Positions 55,244 through 64,000 of a stretch of 64,000 nucleotides of DNA are shown in pieces. The stretch comes from Legionella feeleii (GTDB taxonomy: Bacteria > Pseudomonadota > Gammaproteobacteria > Legionellales > Legionellaceae). The notes beneath the pieces are model-generated. The model saw only the letters and a list, made by a program, of their open reading frames with translations. It did not search any database and was not told the origin of the DNA. Within the stretch, counting starts at the first letter, position 1, and every line of letters starts with the position of its first letter. Both the position numbers and the translations under genes were made by a program. The stretch is from the NCBI RefSeq assembly GCF_001467625.1, contig NZ_LNYB01000085.1, positions 331 to 64,330 of the forward strand, given 5' to 3'.

Positions 55244-56221
55244 CTAGGCCTGCGGCGGCTCTGCTGGTGGGGTGAACGTTTGTTGGAGACGCTCAACTTC
55301 TTCTTTCACTGGGCTCGGGTTAGCAAAAAAGCTAAACCGGCTCTTGCTAGCCTCTGTTTTAGGCAGCTCTGCTTCTTGAGGAGATGCTTCCTTCTTCGAA
55401 AATAAGTCTTTGGTGGCAGATTTGAAAAAATCAATGATTCGATTGGCGCAATCATCAACCATTTTTCGCCATCCTGTTTGTTGCTCCAATACAGAGTTTG
55501 CTCCCTCAATGGCAGAATTCAAGGAGCTTATAAATGTCTCCTGAGCGGACTCTAATTTCTCAGGAGAGGACTCAAACTGCTCAAACTCTTTTCGGCAGGT
55601 AACCATCGCGGCTTCTATTGAAGAAATCATCGTGGTCATAGCAGGAATAAGGTCGGGGTTTTTCTCGTTCCTTAATTTTTCTTTTAAAGGCAACAGTAAA
55701 TTGAGTACAGGGAAGGAACCAAACTGGGATATTTCAATGAGGCGCTCATCTTTTTGGAGGTTTTCACCAGCAAACTCAATAGCCTCTCCCTGCTGTGCTA
55801 CAGCGGCAGTCACAACATCTTTGTTGCCCTTAAACTCGGGCACATATTGAAGGGCATAGCCATTTTGGCTTACGGCAGCAAGAACTATTTCTATCTTGCT
55901 TCTTAAAGGTTCTAAAACGAATTTGAGAGCCATTCCATTCTGCGCTAAAGCGGCAAGGACGACGCGTTCATTTTTTCTTAACTCGTCTGATGCATATTGA
56001 AGTGCTAGTCCTTGTTGTTTAACAGCAGCAAGAACGATCTCTTCGTCATTTTTGAGGTCTTCGGGAAGACTGTGAAGGATATAGCCATTTTGCGCTAAAG
56101 CAGTAAGTATTATTTCTCTATCTGCTTGTATGTCAAGATGGGCATTAAATAGTTCAAAGGCATTTTCAGCTACAGCATCGAGTACTTCATCCCTGGTAGA
56201 ATTGGTATTGATCATTTTCAT
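55244..56221 (-). CDS. DUF4116 repeat protein, candidate effector
   Basis: 325 aa. Five DUF4116 units (about residues 30-165) follow the pattern REIILTALAQNGYILHSLPEDLKND, DEEIVLAAVKQQGLALQYASDELRKN and so on. A coiled-coil/helical region (about 190-265) with GWRKMVDDCANRIIDFFKS follows, a segment I recall from many Legionella proteins. The tail is Pro/Glu-rich (EEVERLQQTFTPPAEPP). DUF4116 is common in amoeba-associated bacteria and effectors. A PmrA-type promoter lies upstream. Confidence 0.75.
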   Translation of the reverse strand: MKMINTNSTRDEVLDAVAENAFELFNAHLDIQADREIILTALAQNGYILHSLPEDLKNDEEIVLAAVKQQGLALQYASDELRKNERVVLAALAQNGMALKFVLEPLRSKIEIVLAAVSQNGYALQYVPEFKGNKDVVTAAVAQQGEAIEFAGENLQKDERLIEISQFGSFPVLNLLLPLKEKLRNEKNPDLIPAMTTMISSIEAAMVTCRKEFEQFESSPEKLESAQETFISSLNSAIEGANSVLEQQTGWRKMVDDCANRIIDFFKSATKDLFSKKEASPQEAELPKTEASKSRFSFFANPSPVKEEVERLQQTFTPPAEPPQA

Positions 56222-56247
56222 AAGCCATATTTGGACTACCTGTATTA

Positions 56248-56280
56248 ATTATATGCTTCGAATATTAATGGAAACTTAAG
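56248..56280 (-). promoter_or_regulatory. PmrA-like tandem box plus perfect -10 for the DUF4116 gene
   Basis: On the minus strand CTTAAGTTT and ATTAATATT are separated by CC (56261-56280), followed after 7 nt by TATAAT (56248-56253). The second half matches the Legionella consensus cTTAATatT except for the first base. A leader of about 20 nt to the ATG is implied. Confidence 0.65.
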
Positions 56281-56484
56281 GCATTTATTGTTAAGGCCTA
56301 ATGAAAGTGTAATAATTCATTCTGACTAGAGTAAGAGCGGAGTGATCAGGATTTGTTTGTTCTAATATCCATTCAATTGCCTGTTTTTCAGACTTTTTCA
56401 AGTAGGCCTCACTAGAGGCACATAACATCGCATCCTTTTATAACATTAAGAGAATTTATTTTTATACCATCAACAATTGTTCCT

Positions 56485-57171
56485 ATGGGTACTTATACCG
56501 TTAAAAAAAAGCGCACAGCTGGGCCTACTGATGAGATTGTGTCACCAGGCGCACAAACCTGTGTCGTCGTTGTTTTGGAGTCTCCACACGGAGTTGCTGT
56601 CGCTCATATTGATACGCCGGTTGTTGCGGCCAAGATAACGTCAGCAATGATAACTGAATTGCAAACAATGGGAGAAGGTGCTATCACGGCGCGTTTATAT
56701 GGTGGAGATTATGGTAACCCTGTGAGTAGTTCTGCCAGTATATCCAATCCTGTTTATGAAGAATTAAACAAGCGACACATTTCCTACTCACATAAAGACT
56801 ATCATCTTACAAGTGGTTTGTTTTTGGCTGCAGCAACCACGCTATGGGCTTTAAGCTCTCTTGGTCCTGAATCACCACTAGTGGCTTTGGCATGCATAGG
56901 ATTGGCCTATAAAGCGACAAGTATATTAAGTGCAGTGTTACCGGAAAATTGGCAGCCAAGGTGTTTAGGCAATAATATTGATGTCTGCGTCAATGTTGCA
57001 ATTGGAAGAGTGCGGCTTGTAAAAGATAACGAAGAACATAGCCGTGTATTTTTGAGTGAAGCCAGGAACAGACTGATTGGCGGTGATCAATGGAGGCGTA
57101 TTACAGCAAGAGCAAACCTTAATCCTACTGATCCAGGAAACGAAAAAGGGCTTGCAATGGTTAGAGTATAA
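56485..57171 (+). CDS. NTAN1-like N-terminal asparagine amidohydrolase with membrane insertion, candidate effector
   Basis: 228 aa. Residues 23-43 (AQTCVVVVLESPHGVAVAHID) match the catalytic segment of eukaryotic NTAN1 (TTCHLVVLRHTG...LAHCDG style); C26 and H41 are 15 apart, as in CNF-type deamidases. ITARLYGGDYGN and the C-terminal VNVAIGRVRLV...LSEARNRLIGGDQWRRI also match NTAN1's later strands. Between the halves a hydrophobic insert (about 109-152) could form one or two membrane helices. NTAN1 turns N-terminal Asn into Asp, feeding the host Arg/N-degron pathway. Activity here is inference. Confidence 0.65.
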   Translation: MGTYTVKKKRTAGPTDEIVSPGAQTCVVVVLESPHGVAVAHIDTPVVAAKITSAMITELQTMGEGAITARLYGGDYGNPVSSSASISNPVYEELNKRHISYSHKDYHLTSGLFLAAATTLWALSSLGPESPLVALACIGLAYKATSILSAVLPENWQPRCLGNNIDVCVNVAIGRVRLVKDNEEHSRVFLSEARNRLIGGDQWRRITARANLNPTDPGNEKGLAMVRV

Positions 57172-57248
57172 ATTTTCGTGTTGTATCCGGGAAAATTCAA
57201 ACTTATTTAGTTGGTTAAACTATCGTTTTTGCGTAACATGAGCAGTAA

Positions 57249-59453
<2,205 letters not shown>

Positions 59454-59505
59454 TATTCCTCTTTTTGTAAATAGGTACCTACATTGAGGTTCAAATGCCT
59501 ATGAC

Positions 59506-59544
59506 GACATGTTCCTGGCCTGATATTAGACATGGGAACATGTC
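59506..59544. repeat. Perfect 10-bp inverted repeat after katG
   Basis: GACATGTTCC (59506-59515) and GGAACATGTC (59535-59544) flank 19 nt. It lies between katG and the LRR gene. It may act as a hairpin after katG (no T-run) or as a binding site upstream of the LRR gene. Confidence 0.4.
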
Positions 59545-59698
59545 TAGGTCAGTTTGTGCCTGTGATTACTTCCTGGAGTAAAAGAGCGACGTGATGCACC
59601 GCAAGGTGCATTTCTACGTCCTTGGTTTTTAACAGAGTCCACCGGTTTTCCCAGCGCTCATAACAGGCAAGTCTATTCACAGTGGAAGGAGCTTTATA

Positions 59699-61552
59699 GT
59701 GCATTATGTTATAAGAAATCTTGGGAGTAAAACCATTGCTGAAATAGCTAAAGAGTTCGCAGAAATCCCTTATGGCGTATCCTCCCTCAATTTGAGCGAC
59801 AATTTTCTTGGCCTCAAACCTGGTACTAAATTGACTCGTCTTTTGGCAAAGCTTCCCCGGAGCGTAAGTTCTCTTAATTTGAGAAATAATCGTCTTCACC
59901 ATCTGGCTAGTGCTAAATTGGCTTGTCTATTGGCCGCAATCTCCCAGAGCGTCACTTTCCTTAATTTGAGCAAAAATTTCCTTTACCAATACGACGTTGA
60001 TGAACTGGTGCAAATCCTGGCAGCAATTCCGGTAAGCGTAACTCGTCTTGATTTGAGTGATAATGGCCTTCATCTGAAATCCGGTACTGAGTTGGCCAAG
60101 ATCTTTGCAGCGATTCCTGCGGGTGTGACTTTTCTCGATTTAAGCGAGAATGAGCTTGGCAAAAAATCCGATGTTGAATTGGCGGAGGCCTTCGCAGCGA
60201 TTCCCCCTCATGTAACCTCTCTTAGCTTGAGCAAAAATTCACTGAATCTCAAATCTGGTGCTGAATTAGCCAGAATCTTGGCTGCAATTCCTGTACATAT
60301 AATTGCTCTTGATTTAAGTCATAATCGCCTTAATCTTAAATCTGATGCTGAATTGGCTGAGTGTCTTGCAGCAATTCCTCCCAGCGTAACTTCTCTCAAT
60401 TTAGGCTGGAATAATCTTCACTTCAGATCCGGTGCTGAATTAGCTATGGGTTTGGCGGCGCTCCCTAAGGGCGTTAGATCTCTTAATTTGATGGGGAATG
60501 CCCTTCACTTCAAATCCGGTGTTGAATTGGTCCAGGTCTTGGCGGCAATTCCTGCGAATGTGACTTCTCTTAATTTAAGTGAGAATGGCCTTCACTATAA
60601 ATCCGTGCCAGAAATGGTCCAAGCCTTGGCAGCAATTCCTGCGAATGTGGCTTCTCTTGATTTAAGTGGCAATGGTCTTTACTTGAAATCCGCTGCGGAA
60701 TTGGTTCAAGTGTTGGCTGCAATCCCCCCGCATGTGACTTCCCTTAAGTTAGGTGGGAATGGCCTTCACCATAAATCCGGTGGGGAATTGGTGCAAATCC
60801 TGGCAGCAATTCCTCCGAGTGTGACTTACCTTGATTTACGTGGCAATGGATTTAATCTCAAATCCAGTGCTGAATTAAGCCAGGCCTTGGCTGCGATTCC
60901 TAAAGGCGTGATCGCCCTTAATTTGAGTCAGAGTAATTTGGGTGAGAAATCTGTTGATGAACTAATCCAGATTTTGGGAGCAATTCCTGGAACAATAACC
61001 TCACTGGATTTGAGTGATAATGGGTTAGACAAATTCACTCCGGCCGAATTGGTGCTTCTTTTAAAAGCAATTCCTGCAACAGTAACTTCTATCAATTTGA
61101 GTAAGAATAATTTATTTACCAATAAAACCATCATTGAACGGGATTTTTTGCTGAAAAGTTTACAGCCTTTTGAGCAAAACGGTCGACTTCAATTGGCACG
61201 TAATGGTGAAGCCGCTTTTGCAAGAGCCTTATTGCCAATGTTGTCTTTAGTAAAACAAAACAAACTGCCTTTTGATATAGTCAGCCATATTTTAGGGCTG
61301 CTATTGTCAAATCCAGGTAACAAATCTGAAATAGCTTTACTTAACAACAAAATAGCCCAATCAGTGATGTCTAAAAATGGCTTACTTATTAAACAGGGTT
61401 ATTCGCGAAATGGAGCCTCCTTTTTTCAAAGACTCTCCATGTATTTTGGTGATAGCACATCAAAAATGAATACGTTAAAAAACAGAGCTAGAAATAATCC
61501 TGAAAGTGCTGAAGCAAAAACATTAGAACATTTTTGCTTACGGGTTCATTAA
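59699..61552 (+). CDS. Leucine-rich repeat protein, candidate effector
   Basis: 617 aa. Sixteen LRRs of 29 residues (87 bp) run from about residue 27 to 480, with consensus VTSLNLSxNxLxxKSxxELxxxLAAIPxx. They are followed by a unique ~130-residue helical C-terminal domain (LLPMLSLVKQNKLPFDIVSHILGLLLS). The GTG start is set by GGAAGGA 8 nt upstream. There is no signal peptide. LRR proteins are a known class of Legionella effectors and usually bind host proteins. Neighbouring repeats differ at the DNA level, so recent amplification is not evident. Confidence 0.8.
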   Translation: MHYVIRNLGSKTIAEIAKEFAEIPYGVSSLNLSDNFLGLKPGTKLTRLLAKLPRSVSSLNLRNNRLHHLASAKLACLLAAISQSVTFLNLSKNFLYQYDVDELVQILAAIPVSVTRLDLSDNGLHLKSGTELAKIFAAIPAGVTFLDLSENELGKKSDVELAEAFAAIPPHVTSLSLSKNSLNLKSGAELARILAAIPVHIIALDLSHNRLNLKSDAELAECLAAIPPSVTSLNLGWNNLHFRSGAELAMGLAALPKGVRSLNLMGNALHFKSGVELVQVLAAIPANVTSLNLSENGLHYKSVPEMVQALAAIPANVASLDLSGNGLYLKSAAELVQVLAAIPPHVTSLKLGGNGLHHKSGGELVQILAAIPPSVTYLDLRGNGFNLKSSAELSQALAAIPKGVIALNLSQSNLGEKSVDELIQILGAIPGTITSLDLSDNGLDKFTPAELVLLLKAIPATVTSINLSKNNLFTNKTIIERDFLLKSLQPFEQNGRLQLARNGEAAFARALLPMLSLVKQNKLPFDIVSHILGLLLSNPGNKSEIALLNNKIAQSVMSKNGLLIKQGYSRNGASFFQRLSMYFGDSTSKMNTLKNRARNNPESAEAKTLEHFCLRVH

Positions 61553-61579
61553 ACAAGACGGAACTTGTGCTCTGATTTC

Positions 61580-62038
61580 TTAAGTGGATTGTCCTCTAAT
61601 CAGTAGCACAGGCATTGTTGCAGTTCGAATGATCTGTTCAGCTACGCTGCCTAAAAATAAATGACTTAAACCTCGTCGACCATGAGTGCCTATAACCAGC
61701 AAATCAGCAGGCCATTCTTTTGCTTTCTCAACAATGACCTCACCAACACGGCCCTGAAATGGATTTAATTCAATAAGCGTGGTGTCGAATTTGATAGATG
61801 ATTGTTTGGAAACCATGGCGGCGGTCTTATCTAAAATCTTTTGACCCTCATCTTTAAATGCTTTAAGAATCAGAGAATAATCAAAGCCCGGTCCTCCATG
61901 GTAGACAAATCCCTCATCAACCACATAGACGATCCGTAAATGTGCTTTTTGATCGGTTGCTAATTGAATTGCTTCTTGCAGTGCATTATTTGATAGGTCA
62001 CTGCCATCAGTAGCCACCATAATTTTTTTATATAGCAT
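61580..62038 (-). CDS. Universal stress protein UspA family
   Basis: The 152-aa protein has KKIMVATDGSDLSNNALQEA at the N-terminus and the ATP-binding G-2x-G-9x-GS motif in GTHGRRGLSHLFLGSVAE. It is therefore the nucleotide-binding type. It probably helps stress survival; direct targets are unknown. It is convergent with the LRR gene. Confidence 0.95.
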   Translation of the reverse strand: MLYKKIMVATDGSDLSNNALQEAIQLATDQKAHLRIVYVVDEGFVYHGGPGFDYSLILKAFKDEGQKILDKTAAMVSKQSSIKFDTTLIELNPFQGRVGEVIVEKAKEWPADLLVIGTHGRRGLSHLFLGSVAEQIIRTATMPVLLIRGQST

Positions 62039-62598
62039 AATGCTTAAATTCCTTATAAGGTTAACTTTTGTGTAAAAAAAGCTCTTAATGTATTTGTCTG
62101 TCTCAACTTGAAGTCATTCATTGAATCAGAGTTGTTGATTTGTAAATTCTTTTTGTTCCTCATTAAAGCACCCTCTCATTTCAATTTCAAATTAACGAAC
62201 AGGCTGAAAAGAACATCGATTCGAAGTGTCGTGCCAGTTTTCAAAGCGTGTAGCAATGCTTCGAAACTCTTTCCATCAAGCAAAAAAACTCTCCATCGAA
62301 TGGTTCTAGTTCGCGAAATGCCAAGGCGTGACCTCAATTTAAAGCTATTCGCTGATCAGGGTTGTCGATTTGTAAATTATTTTTCCTCACAAAAACCGCT
62401 CTTGCTACCTTAAAACAGTTGAACAGAGCTTCATAAAAATAGAAACTTTCAAATGAACAGGGTGAACTTTGCTGATCATTAATCACTCCATGCAAAGAAG
62501 ACTAAATTAGATATCTCCCATACCCTGTCCATATTTTAATTGATGTGTGCAATAAATTACCATATAATCTAGGAACATTCCTCTTCTTAGATATCAAT
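62039..62598. other. 560-nt region without a supported gene, with a degenerate duplication
   Basis: An ORF of 101 codons (62108-62413) has no protein-like character. The sequence around GTTGTTGATTTGTAAATT (about 62128) recurs as GTTGTCGATTTGTAAATT (about 62358), with similar TTTTTCCTCA downstream, so a segment of some 40 nt is duplicated about 230 nt apart. It may be remnant sequence of a lost gene or element. The promoter of the next gene must lie at its right end. Confidence 0.4.
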
Positions 62599-63468
62599 AT
62601 GCCCTATTATATGTATTTTCCTTTTAAGGAAAGCGAGCTTTCTGAAGAAGAGAGAGCAGCTAAAGATCGCTGGCTTCATAATGAAAGAATAAATCACAAA
62701 GACGTGATTATTCTTTATCATGGTGATAAATTAAGCAATATTCCTTCAAATGCAAAGATCTACATTTCTTTGCATGGAACATCGCAGGCCAATTATAACG
62801 TCACAGATGGAAAAAACACGATTAGTGTCCAAGAGATTGCCAGGCGGATGATTGCTGATGGATTACTTGATGATCCAAAAATTTTAAGATTAAAATTATT
62901 TTTTTGTGATCACATCAACAAAGCACTACCAGTCGCTCAAGCTTTTCTGCAGACGTTACGGGCTGAGCCCAAATCTGAGCAAAGCCGCCTACGTGTGGAT
63001 TATTATCCTGATCATTTATTGGCCTCACCAGGAATATCATCATCAGGAAAAGAAATTCATAAACATGGTCTCAAATCCCCCGTTCGGAGCGCGGCTGATC
63101 CACGAGCTCGAGATATCCGGCAATCTTTATACACGAATCAAGACTGTATGCCCAAACTCACCAGAGACGATATTCAAAAGGTAATTAATCAATATGAGGG
63201 GTATAAATCATCCAGGCTTCACGGATTGTCTGGTCTTTTCAATTTAAATGGTTTTTTTTCCACGAGTGAGAGTGCTGATATGATGAAAACATTGTTATCA
63301 GCAACTTCGGAGACAGATCGATTTCATATCGCCGCCAATTATGTCAAATATTTCCCTGAAGCGCATTTTGCAAAATTACTTGTGCCTGCGATTAATCATG
63401 CCGTTGAAGACAATAAAAAATTCTGGGAAGGCGGCCTGTTGCCTTTTTTTTCAGACATGGAACCATGA
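62599..63468 (+). CDS. Clan CD (caspase/C80-like) peptidase-type protein, candidate effector
   Basis: 289 aa from ATG 62599. Residues 53-60 (KIYISLHG) give a hydrophobic strand ending in H59-G60, and residues 97-103 (RLKLFFC) give a strand ending in C103, followed by a helix with FLQTL. Strand-HG, about 40 residues, then strand-C is the active-site pattern of clan CD peptidases (caspase, RTX CPD). ISVQEIARRMIADGL between them fits. The C-terminal half is unassigned. There is no signal peptide. Peptidase activity is inference. Confidence 0.55.
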   Translation: MPYYMYFPFKESELSEEERAAKDRWLHNERINHKDVIILYHGDKLSNIPSNAKIYISLHGTSQANYNVTDGKNTISVQEIARRMIADGLLDDPKILRLKLFFCDHINKALPVAQAFLQTLRAEPKSEQSRLRVDYYPDHLLASPGISSSGKEIHKHGLKSPVRSAADPRARDIRQSLYTNQDCMPKLTRDDIQKVINQYEGYKSSRLHGLSGLFNLNGFFSTSESADMMKTLLSATSETDRFHIAANYVKYFPEAHFAKLLVPAINHAVEDNKKFWEGGLLPFFSDMEP

Positions 63469-63544
63469 GATTGATGACATTTGCCGCGATTAGGTATTTC
63501 CATGCATTTTTTGCTTTTATGGTGAAGAATGCCGTTATCTATCC

Positions 63545-63985
63545 TCATACTTTTCCCTTAATCATCGACACAGTTTGGATTAAATAAGGATCCGCCAGAC
63601 TCACAATCACCGAAAATTCAATGACTGCGTTTAATTCTGGAACGCTAATCACTTGATTAATCCGCCAAAAGATAATCCCGGAGTTGACACCGGAGGTAAC
63701 GATCATCGGTGGCCCGACGGGCACAGGATGCAAGCTTAATTTGTCTTTACGTACCAGATCAATTTTGTCACCAAGAAAGGCTTGTAAGCCCTCCCATGCA
63801 TTGGGAGAGTAATTTTTTCGTACTTCGGCCATGTCGTCAGGTAGTTTTATGTTGTAATCGATAGTTAAAGTGGCAAGAAGGACTTTCTGAGTCCATGTTG
63901 ATACATCGATGTTAGCCGCATAATTGAGAGGAGGAAAAACCAGAAACCCTATCAAGAGCATACGTGCTAGTTGATTGCCTTTCAT
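63545..63985 (-). CDS. IcmL/DotI-like exported protein
   Basis: 146 aa from ATG 63985 (AAGGAT upstream). Signal peptide LLIGFLVFPPLNYAA, then YSPNAWEGLQAFLGDKIDLVRKDKLSLHPVPVGPP and IIFWRINQVISVP, which follow the IcmL/DotI C-terminal domain (FTPEGW..., ...VYTWRVQMPL). True DotI has a cytoplasmic N-terminus and TM; this protein keeps only the periplasmic domain behind a signal. It may be an accessory paralogue of the Dot/Icm inner-membrane complex; no other dot/icm gene is in the window. Confidence 0.7.
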   Translation of the reverse strand: MKGNQLARMLLIGFLVFPPLNYAANIDVSTWTQKVLLATLTIDYNIKLPDDMAEVRKNYSPNAWEGLQAFLGDKIDLVRKDKLSLHPVPVGPPMIVTSGVNSGIIFWRINQVISVPELNAVIEFSVIVSLADPYLIQTVSMIKGKV

Positions 63986-64000
63986 GATCATCCTTATACA

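Noticed and set aside
59549..59902. 117-codon minus-strand ORF at the start of the LRR gene
   Set aside because: Most of it is antisense to the LRR gene and the sequence has no family features.
62108..62413. 101-codon ORF between uspA and the clan CD-like gene
   Set aside because: Low-complexity composition, no ribosome site and overlap with a degenerate noncoding duplication.

Overview
The window looks like a chromosomal segment of a Legionella-type gammaproteobacterium. The support is a moderately AT-rich sequence, Fur, DapF, TrkA and SecY sequences of the type I remember from Legionella, eukaryote-like proteins (ankyrin, LRR, SET, DUF4116, a CaaX-ended protein), an IcmL/DotI-like protein, and promoters with PmrA-type tandem half-sites. 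I cannot name the species.

Positions 1-15286 are housekeeping. Four tRNA genes (Thr-TGT, Tyr-GTA, Gly-TCC, Thr-GGT) lead into tuf and then straight into one continuous S10-spc-alpha ribosomal super-operon (rpsJ to rplQ, including secY, rpmJ and rpoA), closed by a strong intrinsic terminator. The tRNA-tuf-rpsJ junction is unusual: the tRNA cluster normally precedes the tuf next to secE-nusG, whereas the tuf next to rpsJ normally follows fusA. It is either a real tuf-tuf rearrangement or an assembly collapse over the tuf repeat.

Positions 15300-36900 are core metabolism and envelope. They hold a hotdog thioesterase, a GNAT enzyme, ssb, a YajR-like MFS transporter and a FabL-type enoyl-ACP reductase. 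They also hold a compact operon of acyl carrier protein, double-hotdog dehydratase, ketosynthase, cysteine-less ketosynthase and LpxL-type acyltransferase. By gene order and content that operon resembles the rhizobial acpXL-fabZXL-fabF2XL-fabF1XL-lpxXL pathway for very-long-chain lipid A acyl groups. Then come a solute-binding protein, panD, a decayed glutathione S-transferase, potassium uptake (trkH, trkA) behind lptM-dapF, an esterase, ratA-ratB, bamE and fur. Two palindromic repeat elements lie in the intergenic regions around trkA-dapF.

Positions 36900-64000 are mostly accessory. A DUF853 ATPase, a DUF4332 protein, an outer-membrane barrel and a Cys-rich exported protein are followed by a two-gene MMPL exporter plus NRPS (A-T-C) cassette with a divergent Vat/CatB-like acetyltransferase. 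The rest is dense in candidate Dot/Icm effectors: a CheD/CNF-like deamidase candidate, a SET-domain protein with a C-terminal membrane anchor, a protein ending in a CaaX box, a papain-like plus ankyrin protein, a DUF4116 protein, an NTAN1-like amidase with a membrane insertion, a 16-repeat LRR protein and a clan CD peptidase-like protein. These are interspersed with katG, yacG, uspA and an IcmL-like gene. Four of the effector-like genes in the window (29650, 36973, 53537 and 56221 starts) have a PmrA-like tandem box placed 7-8 nt before a -10 hexamer.

All functions are read from sequence motifs and family knowledge. No database search was run.
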